Assembly (NCBI RefSeq): GCF_037893015.1
Contig: NC_133665.1
Coordinates: 101,585,937 to 101,649,936 of the forward strand
Length of the DNA stretch: 64,000 nucleotides
From: Macrotis lagotis
Taxonomy: Eukaryota; Chordata; Mammalia; Peramelemorphia; Peramelidae
Direction: 5' to 3'
In this document: in pieces, positions 47,986 through 59,912 of the stretch
Layout: the number at the start of each line of letters is the position of its first letter
Numbering within the stretch: position 1 is the stretch's first letter
Notes under the pieces: model-generated
Databases searched by the model: none
What the model was told of the DNA's origin: nothing
What the model saw: the letters and a program-made list of their open reading frames with translations, nothing else
Made by a program: the position numbers and the translations under genes

Positions 47986-50900
47986 ATGGAAGAGACTTGA
48001 CTAAAATAAGACAGATAGTCAATAGCAATGACAAGATTCCTCTTCTATCAAGGCCATCAGCCCTGGTCATAAAAGCAGGAGAATGATCAGGAAGATGACC
48101 GTGAGACCTTATTTATCATACATAAATCAGTGAAATCAATTGGAAGGTTGATTTAGTCTAGTGAAGACTTGGGTAGACTTTATGTTTCTTCCTTATGGAT
48201 ATGATTTCTCTCTCATCACATTCAATTTGGATCACATGGAAACAATGTAAAAACTGACAAATTGCCTTCTGTGGGGAGTGGGAGGAGGGAAGTAAGATCA
48301 GGGGGAAAATAGTAAAACTCAAAATAAATAAAATCTTTAATAAGCCTTGGATGGGGCAGAGCAGGTATGTTCAATGACAGTTGTTTCAAGTATCTGAAAA
48401 GCTATCATGTGGAAAAGACCAGTGGTTCAGAGAGCACTGAAGCTGGAGTCAAAGGACCTGAGTTCAAATTCTGAATCTCGGCACTTAGACCTCAGTTTCC
48501 TCATCTGTCAAATGGAGATAGGTGGGCTTTTAAATTATTTCCCAGCTCCAAATCCATGATACCATGATTGGATTTGTTCTTTTTGACCCCAGAGAGAAGA
48601 ATAAAGTGGGCATCATGAGTCAGCACCACAGCTCCCAATTCCCTGATTCTTTGAAGTCCACAGAGTTCACCTCTCACAATGATCCTTTGTGAGGCCTGTT
48701 GTTCCACAGATGTTGACACTACCTCAGAGGGACATTGTGAAGTTCAAACAGGATAAGGATAAGGGCTTTGATAAGTTAAGAACATAAGACAAATGTGAGG
48801 AACTATGCTACGTGAGGAAAGAAATTGTAGCTGGAGATGACCAGGATAAAGCCCAACGAAGGAAAGAACACAGAAGATGGCTACTTTGGGTAGAGAGCCC
48901 GGGACTTAAGGAGCAGAGACTAGGGTTTAACTCTAAATTATAAGAGTGAGTGACTAGGATCAAGTCACTTATCTTCATTAAGCTCACCCTGCTTATCCTG
49001 CCCCACCCCACCCAGGGCCCTCATGAAAATCAGGTCCAGAATAAAAGGGAATCTGAAATCCATAAAATGGTTATATAAATAAGTGCCCCTTGTTCTGAAG
49101 GATTTCTGGATGGGAGAACCAGGAAGTTGAAGCCACTGGGAGTTCTCCAAGGACTGCCTAAAGGGTAATCTCTCTTGAACCTGAGGGCTATGCCTGGAGA
49201 AACAACTCAGAGACAAGATTCCTGGAAGGGGCAAAGCTCTCCAGAACTCTAAAAAAAAAAAAAAATTAAGTTAAATTGGACTCTGCTGGGCTGTATAACC
49301 ATGTTAGCTCTATTGATAACTTTTATTGTTTTTTGGTCATTTTTTTGTCATTTTTAGTAAGAGAATGAGAATTTATTAAAGCACCTACTAGTAGTAATAA
49401 GGAACTTTACAAATATTACCTCATTTGAATGCTACAGCCAGAAGAAAGTTATGAAACTAGATCTTTGTGATTCCAAATCCAACACACTGTCCCCAATACC
49501 AAGAGGGAAACAGAAGGCCAGAGAGGGAAGGGACTTCTCCAAGGACACATAGCTAATAAGAATTGGAAGCAAGACTGGGGCAAGAGTTTTCATCACTCTC
49601 TCCACTATTTTTTACAGCACAGGAAGCTGAGGTGCAGTGAAGGAAAGAGACTTCCTAAGGATACACAACTGTGTCCAGAGGGCAATTCTCCTCATTTCAA
49701 ATTCAAGACTTTATTAAGCACTTACTAAGTACTAATTACTACCAAGTAGTAATATATAGGGACTTTACAAGTTTTGCCTCATTTATGTATTAGTATCTCC
49801 AATTTCAAAGATGGAGAAACTGAGGCAGACAGAGATCAAGGGACTTGCCCATGAGGCTAAATTTGAACTCAACTAGTTATCTTCTTGACTTGGGGCCTAG
49901 GGTTTCTGTCCACTGTACCACATAGTTCCCTATGCCTGAAAGGATCTAAACATTCATTCCTAATCTAGTCTAACCCTTTTGTTTTAGAAGGTAAGCTATG
50001 TGAGGGTAAGACCTGTTACATATTAAATAAATATTTGTTGATTGAATTCACAGATGCAGAGAAACCCAAAATTAGACATAGGGTGAGTAATCTCCATACC
50101 AAAACCTTTTATTGAGGCCTTAAAATACTGACTCAAAAGGATATTTGCAAATGACTTCAGAAAGGAGAAAGTGAAGACCAAAGGCTTTAGTTTCAGAAAG
50201 GAAAGGTCCCTTCTTTGAGGCCCTTGGGTGGTACCAGCTGCAGACATAACCAGCAGCAAATATTTATTTCATCACCCATAGGCCATGCCAGCTTCATGCA
50301 ATGTAGCCATTTGCCTAGTGAATGTGTGGCCCAGACCAGGCGGGTGGTAACGAAGGCCTGGACTAGGGAATCCTAGCTCAACAGTTCACCAGGACTTTGG
50401 ACAAATCCCTTTTCTTTTGGGGGGCCTTGGTTGGCAAAATAGGGCACAGAGAATATATTCTCCAAGGTCCCTTCTAGTCCTAAACTCAATGATCCAATCA
50501 CTAACCTACTGGAGTAAATAGCTTTGATCACTCTGCCCTAGGTAATACCCAAGAGTTGATTGATGGTAGGGCGGGCACAGGGTTGTGCCCAGGAGGGGGT
50601 ACCATTCCTCAAGGCGAGAGAATAACACAGCCTGGGCCCCTCACATGTCGGGAACATAGAGCTGACAGCTGAAGGGAAGCTCACATATCATTGCCCTCTG
50701 GCCACCCTCTCTTTCTCCCCCCACCCCAGGGGAATCCCTCTTGTGGTCCTGCATTGAATTTGGGGCTGGGGAAGGAAGAAATTGGGGGGTGGTTCAGAGG
50801 AGGGACGAGGGTCTCCTTTCTACTCCTCTCCCTTTTCCAAACCCATTTCTCTCCCTCCTCCTCCCTCCTGCCCCAGGGAGACTTTCTTAGAGAAACTGTT

Positions 50901-50998
50901 TTGAGTCAGATAGAAGGAAGTTTGATCTCCAAGTTGTTCCCAAGGGCCCCTCTCCAGATCCCGCCCTGCCTCCTCCCTATCCCCATCCCTCCCACCCT

Positions 50999-51000
<2 letters not shown>

Positions 51001-51051
<51 letters not shown>
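51001..51051 (+). repeat. (CA)n microsatellite, intron 2
   Basis: Uninterrupted CA, about 25 units, ending 10-60 bases before the candidate element at 51060. TG on the WNT9A strand. Confidence 0.98.
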
Positions 51052-51052
<1 letters not shown>

Positions 51053-51059
51053 CCCCTGG

Positions 51060-51240
51060 GCTCTCGCCAGTGCCCAAACTGTCTCCACTGGGTGCTATTT
51101 GATTGCATGAGATATTCTGTAACAAGATAATAAGCTCCCAATCAATGCAGCCATTCTAACCCCGGGTGCCTCCCCCAGCCTGCCAGCCGCGAGGCACCAG
51201 CCCTGTGGCCGGGATCAATTCCCAAGTCTCCCTAACCAGC
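51060..51240. promoter_or_regulatory. Candidate conserved element near exon 2
   Basis: Unique block 0.7-0.9 kb from exon 2 on its 3' side. CTATTTGATTGCATGAGATA, TCTGTAACAAGATAATAAGC and TCCCAATCAATGCAGCCATT give paired PBX/HOX-like TGATTG/CAATCA words in opposite orientation, followed by a GC-rich, CpG-containing part (CCAGCCGCGAGG, GGCCGGGATC). Conservation not tested. Confidence 0.48.
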
Positions 51241-51962
51241 CCCACACCACATGCCCTCCCCATCAAAAAAAAGAAAAAAGAAAGAAGAAAATCTGCTTAT
51301 GAAATAACTTCTGCTTACGCTAACTACCAAGCTCAACTCTAAGCCTGGGTGCCAGGGGAAACTTTAAAAAAAAACAAACCAGGATGGAAGGATGGATGGA
51401 TCCTTTAACTGTAGACAGGGCCAACCCTAAATAGCAGAATGTTAGAGAGAACCAAATTGGCCGGCCTTGTCCCTAGGCTCCTGAAGGTCCACACTTTCAC
51501 CCTTCTCCACTCCCATTTCTTCATTTCTTCAACTCAGGTGCCTAGTGATTTCTGACTATTATCTATTATCTATTATCTATTTCTGACTACTATCACTATT
51601 CCTACCTTCAAAGCCAAATGTGAGGAAAAGATGCCATAGGCTCACTCAGCTTTTAGCAGTCCTTCAAATCTAAAGGATAGAGCGTACAGACCTCCTTTTC
51701 CCAACTGAACCATAGGAAATCAAAACTGAGAGAGACCTCAGACTGGCAAATCTCAAAGCCCTTAGGGATCTTGGAAATCTACCCAGTCCCAAGGCCCAAT
51801 TTTATAGGTAAGGAAGCTGGGAATTAGAGTTAGGTTACCTGCCCAAAGTCACCCAAGGAGGTCAATTCTCCCCCAACCGCCACCTAAACATCCCAGCCCT
51901 CCTTCCTCCTTTAGTCTCCCCCTCCTCCCCCCAGTCCTTGTCTCTTAGCTCCAAGGACTGAC

Positions 51963-52222
51963 CTCTCTTCAGCAGGCTGGCCCGATATCGACCCTCCAGA
52001 GTACAGTTCCAGCGTTCAAATCGGAACTGGTACTGGCACTCAAGGGCACTCATGCTGATGGCCTCCATAAGCGTCTCAGCCACACCTGGATCCCTCCGGC
52101 ACATGCGTCTCTGCTTCTTCTCCAGCTTGAGCCGGTCACATACCTTGTAGTGGGCCTTTGTGGCAGCCTCCTCCATTTCTGTGGTCAGTGGGAGGATGGT
52201 CAGGGGCTCACTGCCTGTCAGC
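51963..52222 (-). CDS. WNT9A: WNT9A coding exon 2
   Basis: 260 bp exon: one base completing a glycine codon, 86 full codons, then one base of the next codon. The product begins [20 protein letters not shown] and continues through the Wnt N-terminal helical domain, with [32 protein letters not shown] and [13 protein letters not shown]. It has four cysteines and the N-glycosylation sequon NCT just after FERW, which is conserved in Wnts. The acceptor on the minus strand is a pyrimidine-rich tract ending CCCTAG (AG at 52224-52223); the donor is GTCAGT starting at 51962. Phase is 2 on the 5' side and 1 on the 3' side, which matches exon 3. The reading frame stays open past the donor to about 51862; that part is intron, not protein. 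Confidence 0.96.
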
Positions 52223-53087
52223 CTAGGGACAAAGAGGACAGAGATACAGTCAGCTAGACTCCCTGGCCCCCCATGAATTTTGTTGTTACATCATAGCCTA
52301 ATAGACCAAAAAGCAGTAGGTTTTGAAAGAGGAGGAGAATAGAGAGAGATAGAGAGGATTTGGGGGCTGTATCTCAAATGACAGTCACAAATATAGGGAC
52401 TGAGCAGTAGGGAAAGTCAGACTTGGAGGTCGAAACAACCAGCATACGGTAAGCTCCTAATAAATGCTTGCTAACTCAATAGCACATAGACAACAGGAAG
52501 CTATATATAAAGATATATAATATAAAGATATTAAGCAAATGGATAACAACCTTGCTGGGTTCTCTACCAGGAGTCAGTGAATTTGTTTTTAATAGTTTGG
52601 TAACTGTATTTCAATAGTTTCCTTTTCAATCTTGTCTATTTTAATTTTATGCATTTAAAAATATTATTCTGAGGAGACAAAAGGCTTCCCCTGGGGTTCA
52701 TGACTCAAAAAAAGATGAAGAACCCTTGATCTAGAAACAAGACTAATTCCTAGATCTACCATGATCTCCCTAGCATATACTAAATCACTGGGTCTATTTT
52801 CAGAGGCTGTCTCTGCTACTTGATCTTAAGCAAGTCCCTTCCCATTTTCTGAGCCTCAATTTCCTTCTTTGTAAAATGAGACTAAATTAATCTAAATTAG
52901 TAAAATCAGACTAAGTTATCTTGCCTCTCTGTTAACTTTAAATCCCAAGGTTAACCCCCCCCCCCCAATTCCAGAGACCCAATTTTCTGGCAGTCAACTC
53001 AATAATTATCAACTGAATCCTTCTCAGTTCAGAGAAGATAAACACTGTCAGAATCACTGATCAGCCTAAACAGCTAGTATCTGGTAA

Positions 53088-53255
53088 CTAGACTACACAG
53101 TGGATAGAGCACTGAATATGGAGTCAAGAAGACCTGAGTTCAAATTTGCCCTGGTTGTATGATCTTGATGCCTTAGTTCCTTATCTATAAATTAAGGATA
53201 ACTATTTCCAAGGTGGTTATAAAGATAAAATGAGATATTTGTAGAGTGTTTGGAA
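53088..53255 (+). mobile_element. tRNA-derived/MIR-like SINE
   Basis: GACTACACAGTGGATAGAGC, GAAGACCTGAGTTCAAATTT, then TTATAAAGATAAAATGAGAT. Confidence 0.8.
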
Positions 53256-53815
53256 AATTTACAGTCATCATCCTCTCCTCCTTTTCCTCTCCTCCATCCT
53301 TTCTTCCTCTCCTTCCCCTTCAAGTTGGAGGATCAACCCAAGAACTCCTATCTATTCCTGGCACTCCTAGTCTCCTTCAAGGAAATAAAATACTTTTCAT
53401 AGAATCACCCAATCTTATACTTCAAAAACACTTCAGAAACCATCTAATTCAGCACCCAATAAGTGGACATCTAGTTTCCACTCAAATAATAATACACATC
53501 AACTTGAATGAGTACTTTCTCCTGCCCCAACTCTGCAGTCATCTTGGTTTTCTCATCTGTGAAATGAGTAACTGAATCTATAAGGGGTACAGCTGTAGGA
53601 TAAACATGTATCAAGCACTGGCTGTCTGCCAGGGTGTATGTTCAGAACTAATGCCACAAACTTGATTTTGTCCTTAAGAAAGCTATAATCTAAAGGAACT
53701 GCTACAACATGCATTCAGATTTAAAATATATATGTATATATTTATATATATAATATACATATATGTAATATACAGCCAAATGTGATAGGAGCAAAGGAAA
53801 GGTTTTAACAACGGG

Positions 53816-53974
53816 TCTTTTTTTTTTTTTAGTTTTTTGCAAGGCAATGGGGTTAAGTGGCTTGCCCAAGGCCACACAGCTAGGTAATTATTAAGTGTTC
53901 CAGGTCAGATTTGAACTCAGGTACTCCTGACTCCAGGGAGGGTGCTCTATCCACTGTACCACCTAGCTGCCCCC
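53816..53974 (-). mobile_element. tRNA-derived marsupial SINE, minus, TSD-flanked
   Basis: T-run, GTTTTTTGCAAGGCAATGGG, CACAGCTAGGTAATTATTAA, CACTGTACCACCTAGCTGCC. TTAACAACGGG at 53805-53815 recurs exactly at 53975-53985. Confidence 0.95.
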
Positions 53975-54599
53975 TTAACAACGGGCTTTTGAGAAATTTG
54001 GGGACAAAAGGAACATATTCATGGTGTCATGGAAAGAGCACTAGATTTGAAATTTAAGACTTAGGTTCAAATTTGACTCCTCAGCATTCTACCTTTAGGA
54101 CCTTGGACAAGTCACACTCCTGGAGATTTATATTTCCTGCCCTGTAAAATGAAGGGATTTTATTAAAGAGCCTCTAGAGTCAAACCCATATTAAATACTT
54201 CCTATATGCATCAAGATCTGGGAATATACAGAAAATAGCAAGGAAAAAAATCAACCCTGCCCTCAAGATCTTAGATTCTAATGGGGGGTGGGGGGAAGGG
54301 GGAGGACAACAGTAATTATATGGGATCACAGATTGAGAGCTGGAAGACCATGTAACCCAATTTCCTTATTTTACAGACAACAAAAATGAGGCACAGAGAA
54401 ATAAAGTTATGCAAATTAGTGTTTTAAGTTGGATTTGAACCCAGATTGTCCAGATTCTAAATTCAATGGCTCTAGTCACTACAATGCACATCATTTCAAT
54501 AATATTCAGGAAAAGGTGCATCCAAAATATATACATCTGGGGTAGGGGGAGGATAGGGGATCTTCAAAGTGGTAGCTTCTTGAAAAAAAAGGGAAGAAA

Positions 54600-54800
54600 T
54601 TCAATAGGCAGAACCAAAGGGGAAGAAGACTCATCTTTTTTGAGTTCAAATTTGGCTTCAGACACTTTCTAGTTGTATGTCTCTTGTGCAAATCACTTAA
54701 TCCTGTTTGTCTCAGTTTCCTCGTCTATAAAATAAGCTAGAGAAGGAAATGGCAAACCACTCCAGCATCTTTTCCTAGAAAACCCCAACAGATCTAAGAG
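54600..54800 (+). mobile_element. Longer tRNA-derived SINE
   Basis: TTGAGTTCAAATTTGGCTTC, CTCAGTTTCCTCGTCTATAA, GAAGGAAATGGCAAACCACT, AAAACCCCAACAG. Confidence 0.85.
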
Positions 54801-55737
54801 AAAGCTGATTGTCCAGAAGATGAGATGGGAATGAGGACAAGACTGGGGGACAGAAAATAATCTAGTTTGACTTAACAGAGAATGGATGAAGCTGGGTAGG
54901 GTGAGATCAGGGTAGAAAGGCAAGATGATGCTTTCTGGGATGCTCTTTTCCACAAAGAATATTTCCCCCCAGATGCTAGGAAAATGCAAAAGACAATGGC
55001 ATCCTCTCCCCAATTTTGCTGCTGAATGGAAAAAATGCCAGACAAATCATTTTTGGGGAATCCAAGAGGGAATTAAATAATGAAACCATAAAGGGACCAT
55101 AACTTGGTTAGAATTATCCAAAAGCACAATGATAACAAGCTCCCCATCACTCAAGGTATATAAGTATAGGCAATAGACTCTACAGAAAGTGGTCATGCAG
55201 AGAGGATTCTGGTATCAGGTAGAAGGCTGGATCTTCAAGAGCCCTTCAAGCACTGAGATTCTAGGATTTGATGAATAGCAGCCAACAGCTCCACTTGCCA
55301 GGCACAGGGAAGGGATGCTGCAAGTACCTGGCATAACTTTAGTTGATGGGAATGCGAACTGGAGAGCTCAGCTACACAATCCCCTCCAGGGCTGGAGGTT
55401 CAGGCAAGCCTCCTTGTGGTATCTGATTCCTGATGGAGGCAGATAGGCCTTGGGAGAGAAGAGAACAGGTGCCTCGGAAGGATCCCTGCTGGGTTCAGGG
55501 TGTGGGAGAACATGGTCACGTGCTGTATCCTGAACATTCTCAACTGATGCTTTCTGGGGGACTAGATCCATCTTCAACAAGGGACAGTTAGTCACTTAAA
55601 AGGCTATAACACTCTGTAGGTTATAACACTCTGCCTAAGCATTCATGAACACCTGCTTATCTTCTCCCTCCCCTGCCCTTATCCCCAATTCCAAATAGGG
55701 CTGCCCTAGTCAGTTAATAGCTAGCATTTATATAGTG

Positions 55738-55985
55738 CTTTGGGGCAACTAGATGGTGTACACAGCTCTGGGTCTGGAGTCAGATAGATTCATCTTCTTG
55801 AGTTCAAATCTGACCACAGAGACTCACTAGCAGTGTGACCCTGGGCAAGTCACTCCACCTGTTTGCTTCAGTTTCCTCAACTGTAAAATGAGCTAGAGAG
55901 GCACTCTAATATTTTTGTAAGAAAATTCCAGTCTCATGAAGGGTTGGACATGACAGAAATGACCAAACAAGAACAACATATATTG
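55738..55985 (+). mobile_element. Longer tRNA-derived SINE, near full length
   Basis: GGGGCAACTAGATGGTGTAC head, AGTGTGACCCTGGGCAAGTC, CTCAACTGTAAAATGAGCTA, then AAGGGTTGGACATGACAGAA and AAACAAGAACAAC tail. Confidence 0.88.
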
Positions 55986-58775
55986 CTTTAAGGTTTGCAA
56001 AGCACTTTATCTAAATTAACTCATTCTGTTATGGCAACTCGAAAAAGAGGTAATATTATTATCTCCATTTTTTACGATGAAAATGAGGCTAAGAGGTTAT
56101 GTGCCCAGAGTCACCCAGGTAGTTTCTGAGGAAGGATTTGAATTCAGGTCTTCCTGACTCCAAGACCTGTGCTCTATTCATTGAGCTACCCTGGTTGGCC
56201 CAAAGGCTCAAAATCTCTAATTCTGGTTCCCAAATGTAAAATCTGGGAAAGAGCTTAGAAAAGAGAACCAAGAGCTCCTATTTCCAAAGGATCACAGATT
56301 TAGAACTGGCAGAGTCCTCTGAAGTCATCTAGTCCAGATCCCTTATTTTAGAGTCAAGAAAATCACGACTTAACAAAAGGAAGGGATTGGTCCATGATTA
56401 CACTGCTAAGAAGTAGCAGAGTCAGACAGAAAACTCAGGTCTTCCCCTATTGTACACTCCCTTCTCTCCCCTTCCAAGTTTTTTCTGCAAAGACTTCCAG
56501 GGCAATATTCCCAGGATCAGATTGCTCCCTTCTTTAAAATCCATCTGTTGCTCCCCATTGCTTACAGAGGAATTCATCAAACCTATTCTGGAAAAAACCT
56601 AGTGCTCTCTATGATGTGAATGGGCTTCTATGAGAAATATCTCAGTTCTGATGCTATTTACACCCAAAATTTATTAAATATGAAACCCTCCTCCATCAAT
56701 GAATGCCAATTCATCATATGCCCTTAAAATATTATTTTGGGGGAACTCAGTGATAGAATAGATGAAGTGCCAAGAATGAAGTATTTGATTTGGGTTCTAA
56801 AAGATGAATAAACACTGAGTAAATGAATATGAAGAGGGAAGTCTTAGCTATAGGCAAAAAGAGAGGGTTGGTTTGAGGGTCATAAATGGGCAGTTGGCTA
56901 AATAATACCTCAGCGGGGTTTTCAAGCTTATAGTTGAACTTGGTTTTCATTGATTAATACAATTATTGAGCAGGAAATCTGTCCTTGTAAGGAGCCAGCT
57001 TGGATATTTTCATGTAGATAGATGTCCACTGAGGACCCCTTTAACCTTCACATTCTGTGAAAATATATATATATATAGGATTTTTAAAAATGAAAATAAA
57101 TTTCCTAGTTGCCTCCCCTACCATTGTATCTTATTGCTGTAACATTCTATGCTCTCAAATTTCCTTTGCCTTTTTCCAACTGGTTTCATCTTGATATTGA
57201 GGAAAGTGAATTGAATACATAGACAAGGATAGCTGGCTCTTCTAATCACTTCCTATGTGACCTTGAATGAATGAGTTTCCTTCTCTGAGCTTCACTTTTC
57301 TTATAAATAACATGACAGAGTTGACCTATTTCCTTTCCTATTCCTTTGTTCTGTTTCTACAATAGGAGATAGGATGGGAAAGTTTAGGTATAACAATAAT
57401 AATAATAATAAACAGTGGCTAGCATTCAATTCAATTTGTTTAATTAAAATGTTTGTCAAACACTTGCCATTTGTGTTTTGTAGAGAAAAATTAAAAGGGA
57501 CATGGTTCTTTCTATTAAAGAATTATGATGTTACATGGAGGGTGCATTTATATTCATTTATTTCATTTGATTTTCACAATCACCCTAGAGAGAAGTAGCA
57601 TATTTCATTTTATCTTCAATATTATTCATTTGATCTTCACTACCACCCTAGAGATAAGTAGTAGAAAATATTGTTATCCCCACTGTACAGACAAGAAAAC
57701 CGAGGAGAGGGAAAATGGTTTGTTCAATGTGACACATGAAATATCAGAGTCAGGACTGGATACTAAGCCTTCTGACCCCTGATCCAGTACCCTATCCCCA
57801 TACACCAGACTCTCAGGCAAAGTTTTGTAGAATGACAAGGCATTAAGGGTCCCCCTCATCCCTTGTCCTTCCAACAGGGCCCCAAACAGAAAGCCTCCCA
57901 AAAGATATTCTACTTATTCAGGGACAGGGCCCAGAGCTGATCCTTCTGCTCTCCGTACCCTTTCCAACTGAGGGGGGGAGCAGCAAGGCAGTCTACTCCT
58001 CTTCTGTCCCCTGATGTTATGTCCTAACTCCCAGTCATTCCACCCTCGGGCATGCCTGGCCTCCCGCCAGTCGTTCTCTACTCCCTTCTCCAACCCCTCC
58101 CTTAACCCACCATGTGTTGGCATCCATCCGTCTCTCCTCTCCTCTCTGCCCAGACAGTGCCAAAGGACACACTGGAGTGGGTCATGAATCACCCAGTTGG
58201 TCTGTGGGATGCCTCTGCCTGTCAATCACTCAGTCAGTCAAGGAGCATTTATGGTGTGGAATCGCTGGGGATGGGGCCCAGATGGGGATGGGGTGGCTGG
58301 GGTAGGGAGTAGAAGAGAAGGAAGAAATCAGAGAAGTGAATATAAAAGAATTAGAAAATATTGCTCTGGCCTTGAAGAAATCTACATGGTTCAGCAGGAC
58401 CAAACCCAGGTATAGGAAGCCAGTGGAGAAACAAGCCCCCTAAATCAAGTCAGTATCATAGAACTGAAAGAGCTTCACACATTATATTTTAGAACTGAGA
58501 AGGGGCCTTGAAGTCATCTAGTCCAACCTTTCATTTTACAGATGAGGAAACTGAGGCTCAGAAGGCATTCTCCTGGCCCATTGACCCAGAGAAAAATGAC
58601 TCAAGTCATAAGTAGAGCAAGGATTCAAACTCAGATCTTCTGATGTCCAATACCAGGTGGGTCATGCAGTGTACTGAAGAGCAGAAAACCTGATTCAATT
58701 TAAATATTTGTTCAAGGTAAATTGGATGGGCACAAGACCCTGGGTGTATTATAATGGTTCAAAAATTCTACCATT

Positions 58776-58921
58776 GGAGCAGCTAGGTGGCACAGTGAAT
58801 AGAGCATGGGCCAGGAGAACCTGAGTTCAAATCCTACCTCAGACACTTAATAATTACTTAGCTGTGTGACTTTAGGAAAGTCATTTAGCCCCATTGCCAT
58901 ATAACCCCCCCCCAAAAAAAC
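58776..58921 (+). mobile_element. tRNA-derived marsupial SINE
   Basis: GGAGCAGCTAGGTGGCACAG head, TTAGCTGTGTGACTTTAGGA, tail replaced by a C-run and A-run. No clear duplication. Confidence 0.9.
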
Positions 58922-59394
58922 TCACAATCTTTTCAGTTCCTTCAATCACCTCCTAAACTCTCCAAGGTCTAAGATGATTTGATGAATTGCTGTGGCCCAT
59001 GATGGGGTGTGAAAAGCATGACCTGGTGGGCAACCCGATAAAGAGTTTCACTGAACTGAGCTAGATAAGACCTTAAGGACACTTAATGAATCTCTCAGCG
59101 GCCCTGTAACTCAAAATCTTTTTTAGCTAAGCAGGACTTGCCTGGACTGGGCTTACCTGGCTTTTTTTTTTAAAATAAGAACTCAGGTCCACCTCCCAGC
59201 CAGGTGAAACCACCTCTGGAACTACAAAGGTTTTAAAAAAGACACACTCTGTCTGTCTTCAAGAAACTTCCACTCTAATAGGGGCATGGTAGGAGACTAC
59301 CCTAGAGGCTGGGGAGCAACAAAGGCTAGGCTCCAGATAGAAGCCCAGGCCTCCTTCCCAATCTAGTTTGGGGACTGTAGCATTGAAGTAACCT

Positions 59395-59600
59395 CCTCCT
59401 GGGGTCCTTTCCCTGTAGGGCCCCCAGAAAAGACATTGGGAAGCATTTGGCCAGAGCCCCCGCCTGTCACATCATCAGCTCTATTCTGGGAGCAGCTCAG
59501 CAGCCTGACCATCCCTCTCAGCACACAGCAATGCCAGCTAAGCTGCTCTGGCCCCGACCTTAATGTCGGTCACATTATCTTCGGGGCAACTGAATCTCTC
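59395..59600. promoter_or_regulatory. Candidate conserved element, intron 1
   Basis: Unique GC-richer block with CCTGTCACATCATCAGCTCT, AGCACACAGCAATGCCAGCT and a short inverted repeat CCGAC/GTCGG (59554-59558 and 59565-59569) around CTTAAT. Several CpGs in an otherwise CpG-poor intron. Function unknown. Confidence 0.42.
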
Positions 59601-59694
59601 TCAATTTCTGTCTCTCAGAATCATGGAGTCTCAGAGCTGAGAAGACCTCTACTAAGCACCCAATTCAACCTGCTATGGAATTATTTCTTAAGAA

Positions 59695-59775
59695 TTAGAG
59701 TTTTTTTATATCTTTAATGAAACCCCTACCAGAACAGGTGTCCATTTCCAACAAGTGGTCATCCAGCCTCCATTT
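59695..59775 (-). mobile_element. Possible L3/CR1 fragment
   Basis: CCAACAAGTGGTCATCCAGC followed by CTCCATTTG resembles the antisense CR1/L3 3' region. Short. Confidence 0.5.
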
Positions 59776-59809
59776 GTGGTTTCTCTCTCCTTCTCCCTTC
59801 CTCTTCCCC

Positions 59810-59813
59810 CCTC

Positions 59814-59911
<98 letters not shown>
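59810..59911 (+). repeat. Compound (TC)n(AC)n microsatellite
   Basis: About 30 TC units at 59818-59878 passing directly into about 17 CA units at 59878-59911. Confidence 0.98.

Positions 59912-59912
<1 letters not shown>

Larger units (their letters stand above)
41398..51962 (-). other. WNT9A: WNT9A intron 2
   Basis: Phase 1 intron, 10,565 bp, donor GTCAGT at 51962, acceptor GGGTAG at 41398. Repeat-rich: SINEs at 41.7, 42.3, 46.3, 46.8 and 47.8 kb, L2 at 43.9 kb, MIR-like pieces at 41435-41560, 43680-43850, 44740-44870, 46500-46680, 48425-48560 and 49800-49930, an L2/L3 tail at 49985-50050, and microsatellites. 45000-46290 and 48700-49600 show nothing definite. Confidence 0.93.

Noticed and set aside
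50691..51110. 139-codon plus frame across the (CA)n at 51.0 kb
   Set aside because: Runs through the microsatellite and is antisense within WNT9A intron 2.
1832..58921. tRNA genes suggested by SINE heads (TGGATAGAGC, GGTTCAAATC boxes)
   Set aside because: These are degraded A/B-box heads of tRNA-derived SINEs, each followed by the SINE body; no cloverleaf with intact acceptor stem.
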